From an uncultured Lachnospiraceae bacterium (GTDB lineage: Bacteria > Bacillota > Clostridia > Lachnospirales > Lachnospiraceae): 56,497 nucleotides of DNA. Position numbers and translations under genes: made by a program. A model generated the notes under the pieces. The model was not told the DNA's origin, ran no database searches, and worked only from the letters and a program-made list of their open reading frames with translations. Shown here piece by piece: positions 17,371 through 25,452 of this stretch; the first letter of the stretch is position 1, and each line of letters starts with the position of its first letter. The stretch lies in NCBI GenBank assembly GCA_910588845.1, contig CAJURU010000020.1:1-56497 (forward strand), read 5' to 3'.

Positions 17371-18612
17371 TTAGCCTTTGCGCAGTACTAAATGCTGAGG
17401 AAGTCCATTTACCATGAACGGCTGGTAATCTCCCTGGATTAACGGCTCAATGTAGTTGATGAATTCATCGGTCACATAGTTCCCCTCCTTGTTCATCCAA
17501 GAGCTTGGAACTACTTTTTCATGGTTGGCAATCCGGTGTACGTCATAGATGCCGGCTGCGCTCTGGTAAGGATCATCGGAAATACGGTCGATAACAACCA
17601 TCTTGCCGGTATCTCCCTCGTCTGCTGCTTTTACGGCAGCGCCGCCTACCATGAAGGCTTCGTCGATATCTACACGGGAAGCCATGTGGGATGCGCTTCT
17701 CTGTAAGGTGGAAAATTCAACGCTGCGGGTCTTGCAGCCGATCTCCGCGCCGAGGAAGCTGGCCAGATATGCGGCAGTTCCCTGAAGCTGTTTATGCCCG
17801 AAAGCGTCAACATATTCTCCGCCGCCGGATAACTCGCAGACATATCTTCCGTCGGCCAGTTTGATACCCTCAGATACGGCGATGACAATAGATTTCTTTT
17901 TTTCTAATAAATTCTTGACAGTCTGTAAGAACTTGTCGATGTCAAAAACAGATTCCGGCAGATAGATAGCGTCCGGTCCCTCGCACTCTTCGGTCTTGGC
18001 GAGAGCAGTTGCGCCTGTCAGCCAGCCCGCATTACGTCCCATAACCTCAATAATGGTAATCATTTCTTTGTTGTAGGTGAGGCCGAGCGCGTCGCGGATA
18101 ATCTCTTTCGTGGAAGCCGCGATGTATTTTGCTGCGCTTCCGAAGCCGGGCGTATGGTCTGTCAGCGCTAAATCGTTGTCGATCGTCTTGGGCACGCCGA
18201 GGAATTTCTGGGAATGGCCTTTGACAATTGCATAATCAGATAATTTCTTGATGGTGTCCATAGAATCGTTGCCGCCAATATAAATAAAGGTCTCGATATC
18301 CAGCTTGTCCATGATCTCGAAGAGCTTCTCATAAATTTCCGGGTTCTCGTGGATTTCCGGCAGCTTGTAACGGCAGGAGCCCAGGAAAGCGGAAGGTGTA
18401 CGCTTTAAAAGCTCAATGTCAATATCTGAGTGAATCTGGGTAGATAAATCTACATACTGCTCGTCCAAAAGCCCCTGAACGCCGTGCAGCATACCATATA
18501 CTTTATCAAAGCCTCTTTCTTTGGCAGTCTTGTACACGCCTGCCAGGCTGGAGTTGATTACGGAAGTGGGCCCTCCTGACTGTCCTACAATAATGTTACG
18601 TTTTTTGCCCAT
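17371..18612 (-). CDS. pfp: Pyrophosphate-type 6-phosphofructokinase
   Basis: Glycolytic phosphofructokinase of 413 residues that interconverts fructose 6-phosphate and fructose 1,6-bisphosphate. N-terminal GQSGGPTSVIN is the phosphoryl-donor loop. Two specificity positions point to PPi rather than ATP: the motif is GGND (113-116) with aspartate D116 where ATP enzymes have glycine, and PKTIDND (141-147) has lysine K142. The reaction is reversible, so it can serve both glycolysis and gluconeogenesis. Single gene with its own promoter (18646-18674) and AGAGGAGG ribosome site. Confidence 0.93.
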   Translation of the reverse strand: MGKKRNIIVGQSGGPTSVINSSLAGVYKTAKERGFDKVYGMLHGVQGLLDEQYVDLSTQIHSDIDIELLKRTPSAFLGSCRYKLPEIHENPEIYEKLFEIMDKLDIETFIYIGGNDSMDTIKKLSDYAIVKGHSQKFLGVPKTIDNDLALTDHTPGFGSAAKYIAASTKEIIRDALGLTYNKEMITIIEVMGRNAGWLTGATALAKTEECEGPDAIYLPESVFDIDKFLQTVKNLLEKKKSIVIAVSEGIKLADGRYVCELSGGGEYVDAFGHKQLQGTAAYLASFLGAEIGCKTRSVEFSTLQRSASHMASRVDIDEAFMVGGAAVKAADEGDTGKMVVIDRISDDPYQSAAGIYDVHRIANHEKVVPSSWMNKEGNYVTDEFINYIEPLIQGDYQPFMVNGLPQHLVLRKG

Positions 18613-18645
18613 GATAATAGATCCTCCTCTAAAAGTTTTTCTCTT

Positions 18646-18674
18646 ATTATAACTAAAGTGCAGAAAATTTACAA
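18646..18674 (-). promoter_or_regulatory. SigA promoter of the phosphofructokinase gene
   Basis: On the minus strand TTGTAA (18674-18669), a 17-base spacer and TATAAT (18651-18646), about 30 bases ahead of the start codon. Confidence 0.7.
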
Positions 18675-18846
18675 CCCGAATTCTTTTGAAATCTGTAAAT
18701 GGCAGTTGTGAGGCCGTTGCCGCTCACTCAAACTCTGAGCTGTGACAATGATGGAAAATGTTATAAAAAGTTCCCATTGCCTTCCCATAAGATTCGTGCT
18801 AATATTCTGGTTAGTTTATGTGTTGTCAAATTTTGGAGACAGAAAA

Positions 18847-18882
18847 CCCCTGGAACACCAAACGCAAGACGTGTCCCAAGGG
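18847..18882. other. Stem-loop in a 330-base non-coding stretch
   Basis: CCCCTGGAACAC (18847-18858) can pair with GTGTCCCAAGGG (18871-18882) with two mismatches. On the minus strand it is followed by GGGTTTTCTG, so it may be a weak terminator. I see no convincing gene between 18675 and 19006; a short open frame at 18699-18899 has no ribosome site and resembles nothing I know. Confidence 0.3.
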
Positions 18883-19006
18883 CTTTCCGCAGTATGTAAA
18901 AATACTCCCTCATTAATGTAACAATTTAAGGCGCCTAAAAATGACACTTTTTCTTAAAAAAGTTTAAAAAATATGAGAAACGCGGATTTTACACAAGTTT
19001 TGTGTT

Positions 19007-19054
19007 AAAATGTGTCATGAATGTGATGTTTGAATTGTTACTATATATAAGAGG
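19007..19054 (+). promoter_or_regulatory. ECF-type promoter candidate A (DUF4367 gene)
   Basis: AAAATGTGTCATGA (19007-19020), then at fixed distance TTTGAATTGTTACTA and TATA, then AGAGG. The same arrangement, base for base in spacing, recurs 1,065 bases downstream (20072-20119) in front of another envelope-protein gene. The TGTCATGA and ATTGT blocks are spaced like the -35 and -10 of an ECF sigma factor promoter. No SigA hexamers are visible here. Confidence 0.55.
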
Positions 19055-19103
19055 ACAAATTTTGTGCAAGTCAAATATGGGAAGATGGAGGGCATGGATA
19101 AAT

Positions 19104-19919
19104 ATGAAGAAAATGGATAACATGGACAGACTGGATAACATGGCCAACATGAATAACATGGATATACCTGCTGATAATGAGGAGCTTGGCGATATGGATG
19201 ATATTGACAGGCTGCTTCAGGCGGCGTTTACGGAGATGGTGGAGAAGGAGTATGCGAACCGCCCTGAGAAATTCCCCAGGCACCGCTTTTCCAGGAAATT
19301 TCGCAGAAATATGGACGAGCTGCTGCGCACGGGAAAGGCGCCGGCGGAATACGAACGCAAACCAGCCGGGGGGTTTTCCCTGTTGGAGCTTATGCGTCCG
19401 GTCAGAAGCCGCAGGGCAATCCTCATCGCGGCGGCGTTGGTGGTGTTACTGTTCGGCACAACGGCAAGCGGCACGAATCCGATTATTGTCTGGCTGCATG
19501 ACAGTTGGATGGAACAGCATGGGGATTATGTGGAGATACAGAACAGGGAGAAGGGTGAGGGCGTCTCCCAAAAGACGTTCTGTAAGTATGAGATGACAGA
19601 AGTGCCAGCGGGGTATGAAGTAGTGAGGGAGGAGTATGATGAGAGCGTAGGGATATATTATATGACATATGCTGATAAAGATGGGAATTTGCTTATTTTC
19701 AATCAAGGCGCGAAGGATAATGGCAATTTAGGTAATGTCACAGCAAACAGGAGGGATATGGAAGAAGTTCAGGTGGGCGGTTTAGAGGGATATTATGTTC
19801 ATGATGCAGATACGGGCAATCTGATACTCTCGGATGAAAAATATATGCTGGTAGTTATCGGAGACTTGTCTAAAGCGGAGTTCCTGGAGCTTGCCTCTGG
19901 TCTGCGTGCCGTTGAGTAG
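19104..19919 (+). CDS. DUF4367 membrane protein, anti-sigma-like
   Basis: A 271-residue single-pass membrane protein. A cytoplasmic N-terminal part begins with an unusual asparagine-methionine-aspartate-rich repeat (MKKMDNMDRLDNMANMNNMD), followed by a charged helical segment, a membrane helix (about 119-137; AILIAAALVVLLFGTTASG) and an extracytoplasmic DUF4367 domain (about 165-271; PAGYEVVREEYDESVGIYYM). In Firmicutes this architecture is usual for anti-sigma factors or their targets and normally sits beside an ECF sigma gene; none lies next to it here. I chose ATG 19104 (GGAGGG at 19088-19093); the frame is open upstream from 19002, but that part overlaps the promoter-like element. It ends at a good terminator. 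Confidence 0.75.
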   Translation: MKKMDNMDRLDNMANMNNMDIPADNEELGDMDDIDRLLQAAFTEMVEKEYANRPEKFPRHRFSRKFRRNMDELLRTGKAPAEYERKPAGGFSLLELMRPVRSRRAILIAAALVVLLFGTTASGTNPIIVWLHDSWMEQHGDYVEIQNREKGEGVSQKTFCKYEMTEVPAGYEVVREEYDESVGIYYMTYADKDGNLLIFNQGAKDNGNLGNVTANRRDMEEVQVGGLEGYYVHDADTGNLILSDEKYMLVVIGDLSKAEFLELASGLRAVE

Positions 19920-19997
19920 GCATTCCTGGATGAGGGTGTAACACAGGCGTCCACCAAGCAATTCTGAGGGAGTGTGGGCTTTTCAAACCCCAAAAGT

Positions 19998-20038
19998 ATG
20001 CAGTCTTTGCAAAATCACGTTGCAGAGGCTGCATTTTT
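19998..20038 (+). terminator. Terminator after the DUF4367 gene
   Basis: A 15-bp stem (19998-20012 with 20020-20034, two G-U pairs) and a TTTTT run (20034-20038). Confidence 0.85.
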
Positions 20039-20071
20039 GTCGTTGCGTTAAGATTTTGAAAAAATTTCCGC

Positions 20072-20119
20072 AAAATGTGTCATGATTTGCCGTTTTGGAT
20101 TGTCTCTACTTATAGAGGG
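20072..20119 (+). promoter_or_regulatory. ECF-type promoter candidate B (small secreted protein)
   Basis: AAAATGTGTCATGA (20072-20085), then TTTGGATTGTCTCTA and TATA and AGAGGG at the same spacing as in element A (19007-19054). ATTGTCT resembles the TGTC/CGTC-type -10 of ECF sigma promoters. It starts just beyond the terminator of the preceding gene, as a fresh promoter should. Confidence 0.6.
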
Positions 20120-20162
20120 TATTTTAGCTATTCGCGGCGACAGCCGGAAAGGAGAACGAAAG

Positions 20163-20612
20163 ATGAAATTGAAACAACGGTTATTGACGTCACTGGCGCT
20201 GGCCGCCGTGCTCGCGGCCTTGCCTGTTGGCAGCAGCTATGCGGCAGAGATGGAAGCGCCGCAGGCGGAGGCGGGCGTCAGCGCGCAAACGGGCGGCGAG
20301 GGGGGCATTGACCCCCAGTACGTTAATGCAGCAAGAATTACGGCCGACCTTGTCATCAGCGGCAACAATGCGCATGTCTATGCCAGCGCGATTGCCAAGA
20401 GAATCTGCAAAGTCACGGTGACGATGCGCCTGCAGCGCAAAGAGGGAAGCGCCTGGCAGACGAAAGTTTCCTGGGTCGGTTCCAGTAATACAGGAGACAA
20501 AACTTTGGGTGAAGACTTTACCCTGACCCAGAGAGGTACTTACCGCACATATGCCATCTTTGATGTTGGCGGAGAGGAGCTTACCTACACGAGCGTATCG
20601 CAGGTATATTAA
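20163..20612 (+). CDS. Small secreted protein, DUF6147-like
   Basis: A 149-residue exported protein. The signal peptide (MKLKQRLLTSLALAAVLAAL, cleavage near SYAAE) is followed by an alanine/glutamate-rich linker and a beta-rich domain of about 100 residues (ARITADLVISGNNAHVYASA; RICKVTVTMRLQRKEGSAW) that resembles the DUF6147 family from memory. Function is unknown. ATG 20163 has AAAGGAG upstream; the frame is open from 20082, but that overlaps the promoter-like element. It converges on the CobD-like gene 48 bases away. Sharing the promoter type of the DUF4367 gene suggests a common envelope-stress-type regulon (inference). Confidence 0.72.
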   Translation: MKLKQRLLTSLALAAVLAALPVGSSYAAEMEAPQAEAGVSAQTGGEGGIDPQYVNAARITADLVISGNNAHVYASAIAKRICKVTVTMRLQRKEGSAWQTKVSWVGSSNTGDKTLGEDFTLTQRGTYRTYAIFDVGGEELTYTSVSQVY

Positions 20613-20659
20613 ATTTATGAAGCAATTTTTGAGGGGATGTGGATTTATTATCCTTTGTT

Positions 20660-21787
20660 TTATTGTCCTTGTAGCGGCAAACCTGCTTCTCGACTATCTG
20701 TTTTGAGCAGGCAGGAGAGGAGTTTGTCATTCATTTCCGGCATCATGAAGCAGAAACGGATGTATTTGTTGTCAAGGAAGGGAAACGTAGAGCAATCCCG
20801 AATCATCATTTTCTGCCGGATCATTTGGTCGAACAGCATCCCTGATGACAGGGTATTATCAAGAAGGCGCACCAGCATGAAGTTCCCATTGGGCGGATAT
20901 GCCTTGAATCTGCCGTCGGCCATAATTATTTCAGAGATTCGGCTGCGCTCCCGCGAAATCAGGGCCCGGGTGCGCGTAATGTAATCAGAATCCCGGAACA
21001 TGATCTCTCCTGAAATAGCAGCCAGGGAGTTGATGGTCCAGGGATTTTTTCTTTTGTTGATTTCTTTGGTTAAATCGCGGTTCCCGGTTATGGCGTAGCC
21101 CAGGCGCAGGCCGGGGCAGGCGAAGAATTTGGAAGTCCCGCGCAGGATTACAATATTGTTGTAATATGCGGTCAGCGGGACAGAGGTAATTTCTTCATAG
21201 TTGTCTGCGAACTCCACATAAGTCTCGTCCACCATGACAAAGATATCGTTCTGCTTGCACACGTCGAGGATTTTGCGCATCGTGCGCCGGGTGATGGCCC
21301 CGGAGGTGGGGTTGTTGGGGTTACAGATGACTACCAGGTCAATGCTCTCATTGAGATGCGAGGTAAAGTCGGCGGCGTCGAGGGCAAAGTCCTGCTCCTC
21401 TCTGAGCGGATAATACAGGCAGGCGCCGCCTCCCAGGGAGACTTCTCTCTCGTATTCGGAGTAGGTGGGTCCGATGATTAAAGCTTTTTGCGGGCGCTGA
21501 ATCTGGATAAACAGAGAAATTAATTCGGTAGAGCCATTGCCCATAATAATATTTTCATGATCTGTGCCCGCATATTTGGCGATGCATTTGCGAAGAGAAG
21601 TGTATTCCCTGTCCGGGTATGCGGCGATGGCGTCGATATGGCTTGCCAATGTCTCGCGCAGCAGAGGAGAGATACCCAGCGGGTTCACATTGGCGCTGAA
21701 ACTTATAATTTCCTCTTTTTTTATGCCGTAGATCTCTTCAATCTTTTCTAAATCACTTCCGTGAAAATGGTCTTTATGCTGAATCAT
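20660..21787 (-). CDS. CobD-like PLP-dependent aminotransferase/decarboxylase (class I/II)
   Basis: A fold-type I PLP enzyme of 375 residues. The N-terminus HFHGSDLEKIEEIYGI followed by SANVNPLGIS is characteristic of threonine-phosphate decarboxylase (CobD) and its histidinol-phosphate-aminotransferase relatives. Cofactor residues: CNPNNPTSG (156-163), D187 in VDETY, and Schiff-base lysine K220 in GTSKFFACPGLRLGY. No cobalamin or histidine genes are near, so it could make aminopropanol phosphate for B12 or act on another amino acid phosphate. The minus-strand start has AGGAGG upstream. Its promoter faces that of the DUF5717 gene. Confidence 0.8.
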   Translation of the reverse strand: MIQHKDHFHGSDLEKIEEIYGIKKEEIISFSANVNPLGISPLLRETLASHIDAIAAYPDREYTSLRKCIAKYAGTDHENIIMGNGSTELISLFIQIQRPQKALIIGPTYSEYEREVSLGGGACLYYPLREEQDFALDAADFTSHLNESIDLVVICNPNNPTSGAITRRTMRKILDVCKQNDIFVMVDETYVEFADNYEEITSVPLTAYYNNIVILRGTSKFFACPGLRLGYAITGNRDLTKEINKRKNPWTINSLAAISGEIMFRDSDYITRTRALISRERSRISEIIMADGRFKAYPPNGNFMLVRLLDNTLSSGMLFDQMIRQKMMIRDCSTFPFLDNKYIRFCFMMPEMNDKLLSCLLKTDSREAGLPLQGQ

Positions 21788-21803
21788 TCACAAATCCTCC
21801 TTC

Positions 21804-21832
21804 TTTACACAGCAGTGCAAATCGTTTATAAT
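21804..21832 (+). promoter_or_regulatory. SigA promoter of the DUF5717 cluster
   Basis: TTTACA (21804-21809), a 17-base spacer and TATAAT (21827-21832). Predicted start near 21839, 50 bases ahead of the TTG start codon. Confidence 0.6.
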
Positions 21833-21848
21833 AAAAAAAACTATTTCT

Positions 21849-21876
21849 ATTATAACGAATCACGATAAAAAAGCAA
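21849..21876 (-). promoter_or_regulatory. SigA promoter of the CobD-like gene
   Basis: On the minus strand TTGCTT (21876-21871), a 16-base spacer and TATAAT (21854-21849). Predicted start near 21842. This promoter and the plus-strand one face each other, so the two transcripts would overlap at their 5' ends. Confidence 0.5.
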
Positions 21877-21888
21877 GCAGGTGACGAT

Positions 21889-24800
21889 TTGCAGAGAAAA
21901 ATAGAAGAGCTGGCAGCAGGAATCTGCACCCGTCAGTCCTCCGTATTACAGTTAATTCCAGAGAAATTAGAAATTGAAATGTTGGAGAACACGGTTTACG
22001 CCGGAGAATTTACAATTGTAAGCAGCGCGGGCGTGCCGGTGGCAGGGACGGTCTGTTCGACCAGCCCGCGGATGAAGTGCCCGCAAGGGGAATTCGCAGG
22101 GACGAGGGTTACGCAATCATTTGAATTTTGCAGTGAAGGGCTGTCCGACGGCGATACCCAGGAAGGGGATTTTCATATTATCAGCGACCAGGGAGAGTAT
22201 GCGCTTCCTTTTTCCGTGTCTATCTGTAGAGATTATCCCCAGAGTTCCCAGGGAAAGATCAAGGGCATTGTCGAGTTTGCCAATCTGGCGCGCGAATCTT
22301 ATGACGAGGCGGTAAAGGTGTTTTCGCAGCCGGAGTTTGAGGCTGTTTTTGCGCCCGGGGAGGAGGAACAGCGGTTGATATATCGCGGGCTGTGCCGTAA
22401 GCCGTGCACCAGAGTGCAGGTGGAGGAATTTTTGATTGCCTTGCGTAAGAAAAAACGCGTTATTTTTCAGGTGGAAGAGGCCAGGAGGGATTTTTGCGGC
22501 GTGACGGAGAACCGCAAAGAATCTATTGTGCTGCGCAAAGAGGAGTGGGGCCATCTTGCCATTGAAGTGTCGGCGGACGGGGAATTGATAAAACCGTTGA
22601 AATCAAGGATTACCAATGAAGATTTTGTGGGCAGCCGGGGGACTGTAGAGTATTTGATTGAGGCAGATAACCTTCATGCGGGCAAAAATTACGGCAGGCT
22701 GACATTGCAGACTCCATTCCAGAAAGAGGAAATTAAGATCTGCGTCAACAGGGAGGAAGTACTCAGCGAACATCCGATTTGGGAGATTCAGAAAAAGCAG
22801 GCCGAGCTTGCCGCTGAGTATCTCAAATTTGGTATGCATAAGACCGTGACGGGCGTGTGGGCCAAGCAGGCAATTCGCGGCTTGGAAGAAATGCAGACAT
22901 TGATGCCGGGGAATCTTTGGTATTTCTTAGCCAAGGCTCAGGTGTATTTTGTAAACCGACAGCGACAGGAGGCGGAATGGGTGCTGAATGCTTTTCCGCG
23001 CAATAAGGTAGATAAAGAATCGCCATTGTATGCTTATTATTTATATCTCAGTACGTTGAAGGAGCCGGAACCCGCTTATGTGAACAAATGCACCGGCAAA
23101 ATACGCAAGATTTACAACAAATGTCCGGAGGAATCGGTGTTGTTGTGGATATTGCTGTTTTTGGACGAGGATTTGAATTACAGCAAGGGTAAAAAGTTAG
23201 AGACAATTGCCAGGCATATCAGACGGGGAAATGAGAGCGTGCTGCTCTATTTAGAGGCATGGAGGATTTTGGAAAAGGAGCCCTATCTCTTAAGCGGCAT
23301 ATCGGATTTCACCAAAAAGGCGTTGCATTTTACGGTCAAGCACCAGGTAATGACAAGGGGAATAGCAGAGCGGGTTGTGAAATTGCTGCCGGAGATTCCT
23401 GTTTATGAGACTGTTTGGTATGAAATCCTGGCCGCATGTTATGACGCGTCCCCGGGCAGGGAATCTTTGCAGGCGATTTGCAGCTATTGTATTAAAGGCC
23501 AGCGTTATGGCAAAAAATACTGGAAATGGTATCAGCGCGGAGTGGCTCAGGAGCTGAGAATTGCCGGTATGCACGAGGCTTGGGTGCGTTCGGCAGACAA
23601 AGCGCAGATGGCGAAACTGCCCAAGCAGATTGTCCACTATTTCCAGTCTTACAGCAACTTTGGCGGAGAAGCGGAGGCTTTGCTTTACGAGGCAATGATT
23701 GAGAATAAGCCGCAGTGGAAAAATGTCTGGCCTCATTACAGTAAGAATATCCGCGATTTTGCTTTAAAACAGCTGCAAGGCGGTAAGATTGACCGTTCCC
23801 TTGCCGCTGTTTACCGGGAGGCATTGACGCCGCAGCTTCTGACTTCAGAGCGGGCGAAAGATATCGCAAAAGCGTTGTTTGCCTGCGAGGTGCGTTGTGA
23901 GAACCCCAATGCCCGCAACCTGGTGGTTTGCCAACATACCTTGGAAAAGGAGCAGGTAACGCCGATTGTTCACGGCAGAGCCTACGTGAGCATTTATGGC
24001 AGTTCTTATAAGCTGTTGTTGGAAGATGCGCGGGGCAGGCGTTTCGTTCCTGATGAGGAGCTCGCAGCGACGCCTCTTATGGACGGAGAGGAATTTCTCA
24101 AAAAGGGTATGATGTGCGCAGAAGATAAACTGCCCTATCTTTTAAAATATTTTGACAAGAAGAAAATATGGCAGACCTTTGAGGAAGAAGACATTGCAAA
24201 TTTACGGATAATGGCGGATTCCCCGGAAATCAGCGAGTCATACCGCAGGGAGCTTCGTCCTCAGATGATAGCATATTTCTATGATAATTATACCGGGGAA
24301 ACTTTGGATGAGTTTTTGCTGTCGCTGTCCCTGGAGGGGATTGGCAGCCGCGACAGGGAAAAAATCATGCGTCTTCTCGTGGCAAGACGCCATTATAAGC
24401 GCGTGTATGAACTGTTGCTGAGTTATGGCATTGAGTATATTTCGCCTTCTAAGTTGGTGTATGTCATTGGTTATCGTATGGATGAATTAGAACAGGAAGA
24501 GCAGGAGGAAGCGGATGATTTTCTGCTTGTGCTGTGCAGGGAGGCATTTCTGCGCGGGAAGTATAATGAGCGGATTTTGGTATATCTGTGCAAATATTTT
24601 GCAGGCAGCCTCAGTGAAATGTTGAAGCTCTGGGAGTCGGCGCGCGGGTTTGAGGTGGACTCCTATGAGTTGGAGGAACGCTGCCTGCGGCGGTTCCTGT
24701 ATACCGGGGATTTTTCGGCACGATTAGAAGAGGTGTTTGAGAGCTATGCACACAGTCTTGGCAAAGATGAAGTAATCCTGGCATATCTAAGCCAGATGGC

Positions 24801-25434
24801 GCATCTCTATGTTGTGAGGGATGCGGTTGTGGCGGAATTTGTATTCCACAAAATTGCCGGGCTGTCCGACGGGGGACAGAAATTGAACCGTATATGCGCC
24901 CTGGCATTGTTGAAGTGGTGCACCTTGGAACAGGGAGCTTTGCCGAAGGAGTGGGAGCTTGCAGAGACCATTTTATGTCAACTCGTGAGGGAAGGACGCT
25001 GTTTTGCATTTTTTGAATCACTGCCCGGGAAGCTGCGGGAGAAATATATGCTTCATGACCGTGTGGTAGTGGAATACCGCACGTCGCCGCAGGCGAAGGT
25101 ATATATCAATTATCTTCCTGTGGGGTATACGAAGTATGTGGAGTGTGAGATGGAGCAGATGTACGAAGGGGTTTTTGCCAAAGAGTTCATCGTATTCTAT
25201 GAGGAGAACATCCCATACTATATCAAAGAGGAAAACGACGGGGCGTATAAAGTGACGGAGAGCGGCCAGATTGTGCGTCCGAGCCTTGTCGACGGCGGCG
25301 AGGAAGGACGTCTCGTTCTGATTGACGATATGATGGCGTCATGGCAGATGAAAGATGAAGCTACGTTATGGAAGCGTTTGGAGACTTATGGACAGAAAGA
25401 AGAAATGGTGAAACGTGAGTTTACGCTGCTGTGA
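21889..25434 (+). CDS. DUF5717 family protein
   Basis: A large protein of 1,181 residues that I recognise as the DUF5717 family of Lachnospiraceae, which is found beside DUF5716. Function is unknown. The N-terminal 230 or so residues look beta-rich and Ig-like (NTVYAGEFTIVSSAGVPVAG), the middle (about 300-980) is helical and TPR-like (FLAKAQVYFVNRQRQEAEWV), and beta-rich segments recur near 680 and at the C-terminus (EYRTSPQAKVYINYLPVGY). No signal peptide or membrane helix is visible. The start is TTG at 21889 behind AGGTGA; this is the first usable start of the frame. It heads a four-gene run with the Hsp70-like DUF5716 gene, a TPR gene and a coiled-coil membrane protein gene. Confidence 0.8.
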   Translation: MQRKIEELAAGICTRQSSVLQLIPEKLEIEMLENTVYAGEFTIVSSAGVPVAGTVCSTSPRMKCPQGEFAGTRVTQSFEFCSEGLSDGDTQEGDFHIISDQGEYALPFSVSICRDYPQSSQGKIKGIVEFANLARESYDEAVKVFSQPEFEAVFAPGEEEQRLIYRGLCRKPCTRVQVEEFLIALRKKKRVIFQVEEARRDFCGVTENRKESIVLRKEEWGHLAIEVSADGELIKPLKSRITNEDFVGSRGTVEYLIEADNLHAGKNYGRLTLQTPFQKEEIKICVNREEVLSEHPIWEIQKKQAELAAEYLKFGMHKTVTGVWAKQAIRGLEEMQTLMPGNLWYFLAKAQVYFVNRQRQEAEWVLNAFPRNKVDKESPLYAYYLYLSTLKEPEPAYVNKCTGKIRKIYNKCPEESVLLWILLFLDEDLNYSKGKKLETIARHIRRGNESVLLYLEAWRILEKEPYLLSGISDFTKKALHFTVKHQVMTRGIAERVVKLLPEIPVYETVWYEILAACYDASPGRESLQAICSYCIKGQRYGKKYWKWYQRGVAQELRIAGMHEAWVRSADKAQMAKLPKQIVHYFQSYSNFGGEAEALLYEAMIENKPQWKNVWPHYSKNIRDFALKQLQGGKIDRSLAAVYREALTPQLLTSERAKDIAKALFACEVRCENPNARNLVVCQHTLEKEQVTPIVHGRAYVSIYGSSYKLLLEDARGRRFVPDEELAATPLMDGEEFLKKGMMCAEDKLPYLLKYFDKKKIWQTFEEEDIANLRIMADSPEISESYRRELRPQMIAYFYDNYTGETLDEFLLSLSLEGIGSRDREKIMRLLVARRHYKRVYELLLSYGIEYISPSKLVYVIGYRMDELEQEEQEEADDFLLVLCREAFLRGKYNERILVYLCKYFAGSLSEMLKLWESARGFEVDSYELEERCLRRFLYTGDFSARLEEVFESYAHSLGKDEVILAYLSQMAHLYVVRDAVVAEFVFHKIAGLSDGGQKLNRICALALLKWCTLEQGALPKEWELAETILCQLVREGRCFAFFESLPGKLREKYMLHDRVVVEYRTSPQAKVYINYLPVGYTKYVECEMEQMYEGVFAKEFIVFYEENIPYYIKEENDGAYKVTESGQIVRPSLVDGGEEGRLVLIDDMMASWQMKDEATLWKRLETYGQKEEMVKREFTLL

Positions 25435-25452
25435 GGATGATGGAGATTGACA

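Noticed and set aside
18699..18899. 66-codon open frame in the gap after the phosphofructokinase gene
   Set aside because: No ribosome site, odd composition and no recognisable similarity; it overlaps a stem-loop and is better treated as non-coding.
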